A program made the position numbers and the translations under genes. The notes under the pieces are model-generated. The model ran no database searches. It was not told where the DNA came from and worked only from the letters and a program-made list of their open reading frames with translations. DNA of 64,000 nucleotides, taken from assembly GCA_019752045.1 (NCBI GenBank), contig JAIEMP010000012.1, forward strand, positions 153,028 through 217,027, read 5' to 3'. Below are positions 15,305 through 22,990 of this stretch, piece after piece; positions within the stretch are counted from its first letter, which is position 1, and each line of letters opens with the position of its first letter. Source of the stretch: Chitinophagaceae bacterium. GTDB lineage: Bacteria > Bacteroidota > Bacteroidia > Chitinophagales > Chitinophagaceae.

Positions 15305-16402
15305 ATGGATGAAATTTTATTACTGGATGCTACTGAGCGTTACCTGAACGGGGAAATGAATGCAGAAGAAAAGGCACTGTTTGAGCAACTGAGGCAAACA
15401 AATCCCGAAGTTGATCAACTGGTGGTGGAGCATACATTTTTCTTACAGGAGTTTCAGCGTTATGGTGGAGTGCGTGAGATGAAACATTCAGTGCATGAGG
15501 TGCATAATCAATTGCTGCAGGATGGTGCCATTAAGGAAGAAGTTCTTTCGAAAGGTGCACAGGTAGTAAATATCTGGAAACGTTACAAACGTACCATTAC
15601 CATTGCTGCTTCTATTGCCGGTATTACCGCCCTCTCTATCAGTGGCATGACTTTGTTACTTGGTCCGAAAAACAACAGCAAGGCGTTAACGGATTTAAGT
15701 AAAAAAGTAAATTACCTTGAACTGAAGCAAAAACAACAGGACAATAAGATTAATACTGTTATCGGCAAACTGGACCCCGGCACAATCATTAAAGAAAGCG
15801 GTTCTGCTTTTTTAGTTGATGGAAAAGGTTACCTGGTTACAAATGCACATGTGGTTAAAAATGCAAAAGGTGCAATTGTACTCAACAATAAAGGTGAAGA
15901 ATTTAAAGCCATCATTATTAAAATTGATGCAGCAAAAGACATTGCCATTTTAAAAATTGAGGATAAGGACTTTAAACCCATGGGCAACCTGCCATATGGT
16001 ATCCGCAAATCTTCTACTGATATTGCTGAACCCATTTTTACACTCGGTTATCCCCGTAATGAAATTGTTTATGGTGAAGGTTACCTGAGTGCTAAAACAG
16101 GTTTTAACGGCGATACCCTCAGCTGCCAGATTGCTGTTGCAGCGAATCCCGGTAACAGTGGCGGACCTGTATTTAATAAAAGTGGTGAAGTAATTGGAAT
16201 TCTCAGTACAAAAGAAACAAAAGCTGATGGTGTTGTATTCGCCATCCAGTCGAAATACATTATTGAAACCGTGAATCAATTAAAGAAAGATGATTCAACC
16301 GTTGAATTGAAACTTCCTTCCAAATCATCTGTAAAGGGCATGGGGGCAAGTGAACAGGTGAAGAAAATTCAGGATTATGTTTATATGGTGAAAGTTTATT
16401 AA
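15305..16402 (+). CDS. Membrane-anchored trypsin-like serine protease with anti-sigma-like N-terminus
   Basis: The N-terminal 95 or so residues resemble the cytoplasmic part of anti-sigma factors (LLDATERYLNGEMNAEEKAL, FEQLRQTNPEVDQLV). One transmembrane helix follows (ITIAASIAGITALSISGMTL), then a short coiled-coil-like stretch. The C-terminal region is an HtrA/DegP-type trypsin fold with a visible triad: VTNAHVV (His), AAKDIAILKI (Asp) and GNSGGPV (Ser). No PDZ domain is seen. The gene begins one base after the ECF sigma gene. I infer that a single polypeptide both tethers the sigma factor and senses or cleaves in the periplasm; the anti-sigma part rests on weak similarity and context. Confidence 0.82.
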   Translation: MDEILLLDATERYLNGEMNAEEKALFEQLRQTNPEVDQLVVEHTFFLQEFQRYGGVREMKHSVHEVHNQLLQDGAIKEEVLSKGAQVVNIWKRYKRTITIAASIAGITALSISGMTLLLGPKNNSKALTDLSKKVNYLELKQKQQDNKINTVIGKLDPGTIIKESGSAFLVDGKGYLVTNAHVVKNAKGAIVLNNKGEEFKAIIIKIDAAKDIAILKIEDKDFKPMGNLPYGIRKSSTDIAEPIFTLGYPRNEIVYGEGYLSAKTGFNGDTLSCQIAVAANPGNSGGPVFNKSGEVIGILSTKETKADGVVFAIQSKYIIETVNQLKKDDSTVELKLPSKSSVKGMGASEQVKKIQDYVYMVKVY

Positions 16403-16431
16403 TTCGTTTTTCTGTCCGGTTATGAAACTAA

Positions 16432-16455
16432 AAACCCCCGACGAGTCGGGGGTTT
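16432..16455. terminator. Bidirectional rho-independent terminator
   Basis: The stem AAACCCCCGA/TCGGGGGTTT with a 4-base loop is followed by a T-tract and preceded by A residues. It lies between the convergent protease gene and the DUF3276 gene. Confidence 0.85.
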
Positions 16456-16479
16456 CTTTTATCAGTTAGTTTTGGTTGC

Positions 16480-16947
16480 TTACCATTTATCTACTTCTTC
16501 ATTGGCCAAACCATTGTCATGGTTTTCAACTTCAGCTGCAGGGGCTGCTGTTGGTTCTGCTTCTGCCACCGGTGCAGGAGCCGGAGCTGCTGTCGTACTG
16601 TTTCCATTTGAAGATGATTCTGCAGGAGTATATTCACCATCTCCACTTGAAGGAGCATCGTCATGATTAAATGCATCAAAATCAAAATCAGGCATCAATT
16701 CTGTTTTTACATAATCAACTGCCTCACTCAATCCTTTAATAAATTTATTGAAATCTTCTTTGTAAAGGAAAATTTTGTGACGATCGTACCCTTCACCTGT
16801 AAAGCGTTTACGGCTCTCCGTAATGGTTAAGTAATAATCGTTACCACGTGTAGATCTTACATCAAAGAAATACGTTCTTCTCTTTCCTGCACGGATCCGT
16901 TTGCTGTAAATGCTTTCCATCCGTTTGTCATTGTTTTCGTACGCCAC
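16480..16947 (-). CDS. DUF3276 (PUR-alpha-like nucleic-acid-binding) protein
   Basis: The 155-residue protein has the DUF3276 core at about residues 8-100: ESIYSKRIRAGKRRTYFFDV, GNDYYLTITESRKRF, KIFLYKEDFNKFIKGLSEAV. This is a Bacteroidota family with a PUR-type single-stranded nucleic acid-binding fold. The C-terminal 50 residues are a disordered tail rich in Ala, Pro and Glu, longer than in compact family members. It ends at the terminator at 16432-16455. The cellular role is not known from sequence. Confidence 0.85.
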   Translation of the reverse strand: MAYENNDKRMESIYSKRIRAGKRRTYFFDVRSTRGNDYYLTITESRKRFTGEGYDRHKIFLYKEDFNKFIKGLSEAVDYVKTELMPDFDFDAFNHDDAPSSGDGEYTPAESSSNGNSTTAAPAPAPVAEAEPTAAPAAEVENHDNGLANEEVDKW

Positions 16948-17057
16948 AGTTTTTAGGTTTTAGTTTGCAATGCTTTTTTCAAACAGCGACAAAGATATAT
17001 TTCTTTTCGATTTGGCAAAATTTTCCAAACACTCCTTAAAACATGAGGAAAGCCTGT

Positions 17058-18878
17058 TCAGGAACGGGTTTCTTCCAGTTGCTGACGGTTATACAAATCT
17101 GCATAAAGGCCTTGTTTTTTCAGCAGTTCTGCATGTGTTCCCTGTTCGGCAATAGCTCCGTCATCCATAACAATAATCCGGTCGAATTGAAGTAACGAAA
17201 AAATACGATGTGTAATGACTATAGCCGTTTTATCCTGCAGGTAGCCCGATAAATGAGTAAGAATTTCACGTTCGGTTCTTGCATCAACTGCATTTAAACA
17301 ATCGTCCAGAATAATTAGTCCGGGATCTTTCACCAAAGCACGTGCAATAGAAATCCGTTGTTTTTGACCTCCGCTTAAAGTAACACCCCGCTCTCCTACC
17401 ATTGTCTGGTAACCCGCAGCAAATGATTGAATATCTCTGTGCACTGCTGCCGATGTTGCTGCTGATTGAATTCTTTCATCGGCCTGGGCAACAGAACCAA
17501 ATGAAATATTGTTGGCAATACTGTCGCTGAATAAAAATACTTCCTGTGGAATATAACTTACCTGACTGCGGTAATGCTGCAATTGCAACTGATGCAATGT
17601 AATGCAATCCACTTTTACAGTTCCTTTTGTTGGATCGTAAAAACGGAGCAGCAGTTGTGCAATGGTTGATTTACCGGAACCCGTTCTTCCAATTACTGCA
17701 ATTTTTTCTCCCTTGCGTATATGAAGATTAAAGTTTTTTAACGCTTCAATACCTGTATGCGGATACACAAAACTTACATTGCTGAACTCTATATCACCCT
17801 GCAATTCATGTTCAATTGGTTGATGTGGTTGTTGAATGGTTGAAGCGGTTAATAAAAATTCGTTCAGTCTTTTTTGTGATGCTGCTGCACGTTGAATGGT
17901 GCTGGCCACCCAGCCAATGGCACTTACCGGAAAAGCCATCATAGTTAAGTACATAATAAATGCCGCCATATCACCAAAGTTGATCTGGCCCTGCATGTAT
18001 TTTAATCCACCCACCAATATCACCAATAATGTACTGATGCCGATGATTAATCCCATGATTGGAAAATATACCGCTTCCACTTTATACAGACTCATGGCAT
18101 TGCTGCGGTATTGCTCACTGTTTGTTTTAAAAAAACGAAGCATGGCCGATTCCTGAACGAAAGATTTAATTACACGTATTCCTGAATAAGCCTGTTGCGC
18201 ATTGGTGGTGAGATCGGATAATTTTTTTTGTACTTCTTCGCTTTTTTTATTGATGATATTGTTTACATAATAAATGGTAATAGCCAGAATGGGCAATGGT
18301 GCCAGTACATACAACGACAGTTCTGCATTTTTCTTAACCATATAAAATACACTCAGCGAAATAAGTGCAATAAGGTTGATGAGATACATAATGGCAGGGC
18401 CTGTATACATCCGTACACGGCTCACATCCTCTGCCATACGGTTCATGAGATCGCCGGTTTCATGTGTTTTATAAAAATTGGTATCGAGTTGCAGGTAATG
18501 TTGAAACACTTCGTTCTTTTGATCGAACTCGATATGCCTGCTCATAACAATAATCGTTTGGCGCATCAGAAACATAAAAAAGCCCCGCAGAATTGCAAAG
18601 ACTAATAATACAATACCAAAAAGTGCAACAATACCTGTAAAAGAAAAGGAAAGCGTTTCAATTTTTTTGACTATTGATGTGACCAGCCAGTCGTTCTGTT
18701 GAATGATTTTATTTTGCGGACTGTTTGTTAGATAAGCCTGCACCTTATCAATAATATATCCGGTTACCTGTGGGGCAAGTACTGCAAAATAGTTGGAGAT
18801 AAAGATGAAAATGATTCCCAGTAATAACCGAACCCTGTATTTCCAGAAATATTTATTGAGATAAGAAAGCTGCTTCAT
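17058..18878 (-). CDS. ABC exporter (fused permease and ATPase)
   Basis: The 606-residue half-transporter has an N-terminal six-helix type I exporter domain (about residues 1-320). The nucleotide-binding domain follows with Walker A GRTGSGKST, Q-loop YIPQEVFLFS, signature LSGGQKQRISIARAL and H-loop VITHR. The Walker B segment reads LIILDDCLNAVD, so the usual catalytic glutamate after the Walker B aspartate is an aspartate. This change is known in degenerate sites of exporters that work as heterodimers, but no partner gene lies beside it. The exported substrate is unknown; lipid or drug export is typical for the family. Confidence 0.9.
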   Translation of the reverse strand: MKQLSYLNKYFWKYRVRLLLGIIFIFISNYFAVLAPQVTGYIIDKVQAYLTNSPQNKIIQQNDWLVTSIVKKIETLSFSFTGIVALFGIVLLVFAILRGFFMFLMRQTIIVMSRHIEFDQKNEVFQHYLQLDTNFYKTHETGDLMNRMAEDVSRVRMYTGPAIMYLINLIALISLSVFYMVKKNAELSLYVLAPLPILAITIYYVNNIINKKSEEVQKKLSDLTTNAQQAYSGIRVIKSFVQESAMLRFFKTNSEQYRSNAMSLYKVEAVYFPIMGLIIGISTLLVILVGGLKYMQGQINFGDMAAFIMYLTMMAFPVSAIGWVASTIQRAAASQKRLNEFLLTASTIQQPHQPIEHELQGDIEFSNVSFVYPHTGIEALKNFNLHIRKGEKIAVIGRTGSGKSTIAQLLLRFYDPTKGTVKVDCITLHQLQLQHYRSQVSYIPQEVFLFSDSIANNISFGSVAQADERIQSAATSAAVHRDIQSFAAGYQTMVGERGVTLSGGQKQRISIARALVKDPGLIILDDCLNAVDARTEREILTHLSGYLQDKTAIVITHRIFSLLQFDRIIVMDDGAIAEQGTHAELLKKQGLYADLYNRQQLEETRS

Positions 18879-18936
18879 TCAGCTCCAAAGGTACAAAGTG
18901 AAAAGCCATGGCAAGGCCGTTCATCAAATGATGTAT

Positions 18937-19012
18937 TTGTCCCACTTGCTGCAGGCAGGTGGGACAGCGATGTTTAACAATTCTCCGTCCGACGAGGGCG
19001 TCTGACGGGTGT
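18937..19012. repeat. Two palindromic repeats between the CBS and ABC exporter genes
   Basis: TGTCCCACTTGCTGCAGG with AGGTGGGACA forms one hairpin. CCGTCCGACGAGGGCGTC with TGACGGG forms the second. Both look like dispersed repeats and I found no gene here. Confidence 0.55.
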
Positions 19013-19021
19013 AGAGCAAGT

Positions 19022-19450
19022 TTATGATTGAATGTAATTCTGGAGTTGCTCAATGGTTTCTTTTTGAGAAAGAATAGTTTCTGTAACCACATCATTAATG
19101 GAAATGATACCGCAAACCTCATCATTTTCAAAAACAGGCAGGTAACGGATATTGCTTTCGCTCATAATGTGCATGCAGGTTTCAATGGAATTATCAGGAG
19201 TAATGCGGGGCAAACCCGTTGTCATAATATCTTTTACAAAGGTTTCGGTTGATGATTTTCCTTTTAGGATTACTTTACGTGCATAGTCCCGTTCTGTTAA
19301 TACGCCCAGATATTCATGATTCTCCATCACCATCACCGAACCAATATTTTTATCGGCCATTAATTGCAATGCATTTATTACAGGTAAGCCCGGCTCAACT
19401 GAAATTACATTTTTTCCTTTGCGCTGAAGGATGTGTGACACTTTTCTCAT
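19022..19450 (-). CDS. CBS domain pair protein
   Basis: The 142-residue protein consists of two CBS motifs: ALQLMADKNIGSVMVMENHEY with GVLTERDYARKVIL, and IETCMHIMSESNIRYLPVFE with GIISINDVV. Stand-alone CBS pairs bind adenine nucleotides and act as energy sensors. There is no attached enzyme domain and no operon partner that shows its target. It ends before a repeat-rich spacer. Confidence 0.88.
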   Translation of the reverse strand: MRKVSHILQRKGKNVISVEPGLPVINALQLMADKNIGSVMVMENHEYLGVLTERDYARKVILKGKSSTETFVKDIMTTGLPRITPDNSIETCMHIMSESNIRYLPVFENDEVCGIISINDVVTETILSQKETIEQLQNYIQS

Positions 19451-19493
19451 CGTACATAATTTAATTCCGGTTTAAGTTAACAAAATTCTATAA

Positions 19494-19524
19494 AAAAAGA
19501 TGTGTTGGGTTCACACATCTTTTT
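19494..19524. terminator. Rho-independent terminator after the cupin gene
   Basis: A 12-bp stem AAAAAGATGTGT/ACACATCTTTTT closes a 7-base loop downstream of the cupin gene. It is symmetric enough to work on either strand. Confidence 0.8.
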
Positions 19525-19547
19525 CGTATTATTTATTTAAACTCTGT

Positions 19548-20039
19548 TCATCTTCCAAAATCATCCTGTAAACGCACAATATCATTTTCATCTGATGGGT
19601 TTGCAGGATCGGTATGTTGCCATATTTCTGCAACCACACCCCAATCGTTTAAACCCACCAGCCGGTGACGCTTTCCGTTTTCAAGCACAATTATATCGCC
19701 CGGTTCAAATATATTTACTTCTGTTTGGTCGTCGTTATCACTCATCACTACACCCACTTCACCTTCAGCTACACGCCATATTTCTGCACGGCGGTGATGA
19801 AACTGCCAGGATAAACGTTGGTTTGGACCAACGACCAAAACTTTGGGGCTCAGTTTATTTCCCAGCATCAGGTCTTCTTTTTTAAATGTTGGAAAATACA
19901 TTTCAATAAACTGATCGGCCTGTGTTTCATCCAACACAAAAAAACCTCCCCATGGGCGTGCAAAATCTTTTGACTGAATTTTAAATCCTTCGTTCAGTAA
20001 TTCGGTTTCAATTCTTTTCTCTACCTCTTCTTTAAACAT
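19548..20039 (-). CDS. Cupin protein resembling the C-terminal domain of type II mannose-6-phosphate isomerase
   Basis: The 163-residue protein has a cupin barrel: SPKVLVVGPNQRLSWQFHHR, the metal-type motif HHRRAEIWRVAEGEVGVV, and FEPGDIIVLENGKRHRLVG. The opening ARPWGGFFVL is typical of GDP-mannose pyrophosphorylase/phosphomannose isomerase C-terminal domains. The nucleotidyltransferase part of those bifunctional enzymes is absent. A sugar-phosphate isomerase role is plausible but unproven. Terminators flank the gene on both sides, so it is probably a single-gene transcript. Confidence 0.82.
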   Translation of the reverse strand: MFKEEVEKRIETELLNEGFKIQSKDFARPWGGFFVLDETQADQFIEMYFPTFKKEDLMLGNKLSPKVLVVGPNQRLSWQFHHRRAEIWRVAEGEVGVVMSDNDDQTEVNIFEPGDIIVLENGKRHRLVGLNDWGVVAEIWQHTDPANPSDENDIVRLQDDFGR

Positions 20040-20085
20040 GTGCGAATATCTTTTTTTAACATCATAAAAAGTTCATAAAAATAAA

Positions 20086-20104
20086 AACCCCCAAAAAGGG
20101 GGTT
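20086..20104. terminator. Rho-independent terminator downstream of the first paralogue
   Basis: AACCCCC/GGGGGTT with a 5-base loop lies between the paralogue gene ending at 20124 and the cupin start. Confidence 0.75.
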
Positions 20105-20123
20105 CTTATTAAAAAATGTTTTT

Positions 20124-20633
20124 TTAATACATTGAATTTACTGCACGGCTGTAACTAGCGAAAACTGCTACGTACAAAATAATCCATAACAGCAAACCAA
20201 TTCCGGCACCAATCCATGCAGATTTAACACGATTGTCATCGCTACCTTCTCTGGTTAAATAAGCAATTAAAACACCTACCCAGCTCAGCACAAGACCAAC
20301 AATCAACCACAGGAAATTAATACCGCCACCGGCTTTCTTTCCCATTTCGGCCATGTTTACTTCTTTGCCTTTTTTCAATTGTTTTTTTACCTCCATTTGT
20401 GCCATTTTCAAAGAAACCTTTTGGCCAAATGTCATTTTCTTTCCGGTAAGTTCCTGCACTTTTGCAGGCGTTAGTGAAAGAAAAGTTTTTGCATCTAACT
20501 GACCCAATACATTTGCAGCAGAAGTTTTTCCGGCTTTCGCATTGTCAGTTGAATTTGATGGAACATAAATCATTCCTGCGTTAGATGAGATGCTGAACGC
20601 AACAGCGAGTAATAAGATGGTAATCTTTCTCAT
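20124..20633 (-). CDS. Secreted or membrane protein of unknown function, paralogue A
   Basis: The 169-residue protein has a signal peptide (MRKITILLLAVAFSISSNAG). A conserved mature start (MIYVPSNSTDNAKAGKTSA) and LDAKTFLSLTPAKVQELTGK follow, then a basic segment (KKQLKKGKEVNMAEMGKKAG). Two C-terminal hydrophobic segments surround LIAYLTREGSDDNRVKSAWI. It is a close paralogue of the product of 20756-21265. I do not recognise a named family. The LTPAKVQELTGKKMTF-type segment recurs in Bacteroidota membrane proteins. Confidence 0.8.
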   Translation of the reverse strand: MRKITILLLAVAFSISSNAGMIYVPSNSTDNAKAGKTSAANVLGQLDAKTFLSLTPAKVQELTGKKMTFGQKVSLKMAQMEVKKQLKKGKEVNMAEMGKKAGGGINFLWLIVGLVLSWVGVLIAYLTREGSDDNRVKSAWIGAGIGLLLWIILYVAVFASYSRAVNSMY

Positions 20634-20755
20634 AGCAGAGTCTTATTTTTGGTTAATAATACATGCAAAATAAGCAAACAGTTGATAATACCAAATACCA
20701 ATTAATCAGTATTTTACAACGTTTATGTATTTATGTGGATAAATCAGTTTCTGTA

Positions 20756-21265
20756 TTAATATTCATACACAGCAGAGCTGGCTAATAAAACAAAAAACAC
20801 CACATAAAAAACAATCACCAAGAGTGCAGAAATACCAAAACCGATCCAGGCTGATTTAAGACGGTTATCATCTGATCCTTCATTTGTAAGATAAGCAATC
20901 AACACACCAATTAACCCAAGTGCAAAGCCAACAATCAACCAAAGAAAGTTAATACCGCCGCCGGCTTTCTTTCCTATTTCGGCCATGTTAACGGCTTTTC
21001 CTTTTTTCAATTGTTTTTTTACTTCGAGCTGAGCCATTTTTAAGGTAACCTTTTGACCAAAGTTGAGTCTGGTTCCTGTAAGTTCCTGCACTTTGGCAGG
21101 TGTTAATGCAAGAAAGGTTTTTACATCTAACTGTCCCAATACATTTGCTGCGGAAGTCTTCCCTGCTTTTGCATTATCAGTAGAATTTGCAGGTACATAA
21201 ATCAATCCGGCATGGGCGGAAATGCTGCATACCGCAGCAAGAATAAAGAGTGAAATTACTTTCAT
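20756..21265 (-). CDS. Secreted or membrane protein of unknown function, paralogue B
   Basis: It has the same length (169 residues) and layout as the neighbour: signal peptide, LIYVPANSTDNAKAGKTSA, LDVKTFLALTPAKVQELTG, basic linker, and two hydrophobic segments around LIAYLTNEGSDDNRLKSAWI. Most residues are identical between the pair, with divergence concentrated in the signal peptide, the last transmembrane segment and the C-terminus. The 122-bp spacer between the two looks as if it could hold a promoter. The pair is best explained by tandem duplication. Confidence 0.8.
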   Translation of the reverse strand: MKVISLFILAAVCSISAHAGLIYVPANSTDNAKAGKTSAANVLGQLDVKTFLALTPAKVQELTGTRLNFGQKVTLKMAQLEVKKQLKKGKAVNMAEIGKKAGGGINFLWLIVGFALGLIGVLIAYLTNEGSDDNRLKSAWIGFGISALLVIVFYVVFFVLLASSAVYEY

Positions 21266-21403
21266 AAGCTGTTGAAATTTGAGTTATAAAAGTTGCAATA
21301 TCAGTAAAAGCCTTTAATACAGCTTTGTATTCAACACTTCTTTAACAGGAATAATTTTCCACATCCAACTGACTCAAACAATCACTTTTTAAATGCCTTC
21401 CCT

Positions 21404-21412
21404 TATCTTCGC
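21404..21412 (+). promoter_or_regulatory. Bacteroidota -7 box for the small membrane protein gene
   Basis: TATCTTCGC matches the TAnnTTTGC pattern with one change and lies 14 bp before the ATG at 21427. Confidence 0.45.
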
Positions 21413-21426
21413 AAAAATTATTACGC

Positions 21427-21579
21427 ATGGAAAAGAAATCATCGGCACTCAACTGGATTCTGTTTTTTGTTTCTGTAGCTGCTTTTGTACTTCTTTACAT
21501 CAGCCCCTATGCAAATTATATTACAGCAACATTGCCGTTTATTGTGTATTACCTGGCAAAAGCTCTGGATTTAATTTAA
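21427..21579 (+). CDS. Small two-helix membrane protein
   Basis: A 50-codon frame, starting MEKKSSALNWILFFVSVAAF and ending AKALDLI, has two hydrophobic stretches separated by SPYANYI. A promoter-like TATCTTCGC lies 14 bp upstream. The composition and promoter make it a likely real gene. The function is unknown. Confidence 0.65.
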   Translation: MEKKSSALNWILFFVSVAAFVLLYISPYANYITATLPFIVYYLAKALDLI

Positions 21580-21647
21580 TACTTACAGACTGAATCATAT
21601 TGAAACCCTTTACTGAAAAGTGAAGGTTTTTTTTGTAAGTTTATTGA

Positions 21648-21800
21648 ATGGAGCTTAGGCTAAATATGAAAAAAAAGACACTCGCTACAAAAAAGAAACA
21701 GATTCTCCTGAATCTTAAAAAGTCAGTTGGCTTTGTGAATTCATTTCATATGAAAAAAACAAAGGAAAAATCACTTCAACAACTTCTTCAAGAACTTTAG
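21648..21800 (+). CDS. Possible small basic protein
   Basis: A 50-codon frame starts MELRLNMKKKTLATKKKQIL and ends KEKSLQQLLQEL. It is lysine-rich, with no signal peptide or hydrophobic segment. An internal ATG at 21666 is an alternative start. No family is recognised. The strongly A-rich DNA could give such a frame by chance, so support is modest. Confidence 0.35.
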   Translation: MELRLNMKKKTLATKKKQILLNLKKSVGFVNSFHMKKTKEKSLQQLLQEL

Positions 21801-21843
21801 TGGAGCTTAAAAGTTGAAATCAATGTGACGCAGATTTCAAAAG

Positions 21844-22047
21844 CTAATCCTGGTATAAATCTTCTTCCTCAGCTATCCAGAACCGAAAGCTGTCTTCATC
21901 GGAATGATAGTTACGAAGCTGTGAACGATCATTACTGATCTCATCTGAAACAATAATTTCAACGCTTTTATCTTTAAACGCTTCTTTAATGGAATCGAGC
22001 AATTCCACAGTTAATTCGTTGATATGAAGCCGGTAGGTAGTTACCAT
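21844..22047 (-). CDS. Small antitoxin-like protein
   Basis: The 67-residue protein begins VTTYRLHINELTVELLDSIK and continues EAFKDKSVEIIVSDE. This N-terminal pattern resembles small Bacteroidota antitoxins that sit upstream of RelE- or PIN-type toxins. The C-terminal part is acidic (FWIAEEEDLYQD). No toxin gene follows within 80 bp; the next gene on the strand is an outer membrane protein. It is an orphan antitoxin candidate or a protein of unknown function. Confidence 0.55.
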   Translation of the reverse strand: MVTTYRLHINELTVELLDSIKEAFKDKSVEIIVSDEISNDRSQLRNYHSDEDSFRFWIAEEEDLYQD

Positions 22048-22126
22048 TGTTTGAAGTTACATAAGATATGGGAATGAGTTGTATGCGGTTGGTCGGGAGA
22101 GGGTGACCAACCTCGGTGTAGAAAAT

Positions 22127-22765
22127 TTATTTTTTCCTTGAGTTTAAAAAATAACCCACTCGTATTCCAAAAACTTTATTCCTTGCAATATCATTTTCTT
22201 CAGTAGAAATATTATTTAGGGTAGTATAATAATTTAAAGAAATGAACAAGCCATTACTGAGTTCATAACATGCCACCAAATTTCCTCCCAAATCTATCGG
22301 TTTATAGTCGTTACTATTGTCACTACCAAATTCAAGATCAATGCTGAAGTCTCCACGTTTAGTTTGACCGTTGATTGCTAATCCAAAAGAGGGCCCCGCA
22401 CCAATAAAAAATTTCCCCTTTCCGGCTTTTATTTTATACACAAAGTTTAAAGGAAGTTCAAGGTAATTTAGTGTATAAAAAATATCTTCCCCTGGACCTA
22501 TACCTAAATCCGTACTTTTAAATTTTCCGCCTTTTTGTATAAAATTTAGAGCGGGCTGAAACGAAAACTTATCAGAAATCAAAACATCAGCTATTATGCC
22601 TAAGGTTAACCCGGCTTTCGAATCGGATGTAAAAGAAAAATTACCTTCTTTCCATTTCTGAGAAGCAATTGATAGCCCACCGGTAAATCCAATACGGTCT
22701 GTTTGTGCTTTCATATTTACTGCAAAGCAAAAACACAACATAAAAACAAATAAAAGCTTTTTCAT
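22127..22765 (-). CDS. Outer membrane beta-barrel (porin-like) protein
   Basis: The 212-residue protein has a signal peptide ending near VNMKAQ and alternating strands typical of the OMP_b-brl_2 group. Examples are RIGFTGGLSIASQKW, FSFQPALNFIQKGGKF, YLELPLNFVYKIKAG, FIGAGPSFGLAING and a C-terminal strand KVFGIRVGYFLNSRKK. Such eight-stranded barrels are abundant in the phylum. No transported substrate can be read. Confidence 0.82.
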   Translation of the reverse strand: MKKLLFVFMLCFCFAVNMKAQTDRIGFTGGLSIASQKWKEGNFSFTSDSKAGLTLGIIADVLISDKFSFQPALNFIQKGGKFKSTDLGIGPGEDIFYTLNYLELPLNFVYKIKAGKGKFFIGAGPSFGLAINGQTKRGDFSIDLEFGSDNSNDYKPIDLGGNLVACYELSNGLFISLNYYTTLNNISTEENDIARNKVFGIRVGYFLNSRKK

Positions 22766-22944
22766 ATTTTATACGTATAACTGAGGATGTAAAGATCTTA
22801 TTTGTTTTTGTATTCAAATTTTTTTTCCGCACTTCGGGTTTCCAAACTTCGAAGATCATCCAAATATGCTTTAACTGTTTACGAAAATGATGTGAGAGAA
22901 ATCGGGCGACTTTGCAGAGCGAGAAGAAAAATTATGCTTAAAGA

Positions 22945-22970
22945 AAAGCCGCAACTTTCGTTGCGGCTTT
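22945..22970. terminator. dnaK rho-independent terminator
   Basis: An 11-bp stem AAAGCCGCAAC/GTTGCGGCTTT with a 4-base loop lies 20 bp downstream of dnaK. Confidence 0.85.
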
Positions 22971-22990
22971 CTGCTAAATATTATTTTTCT

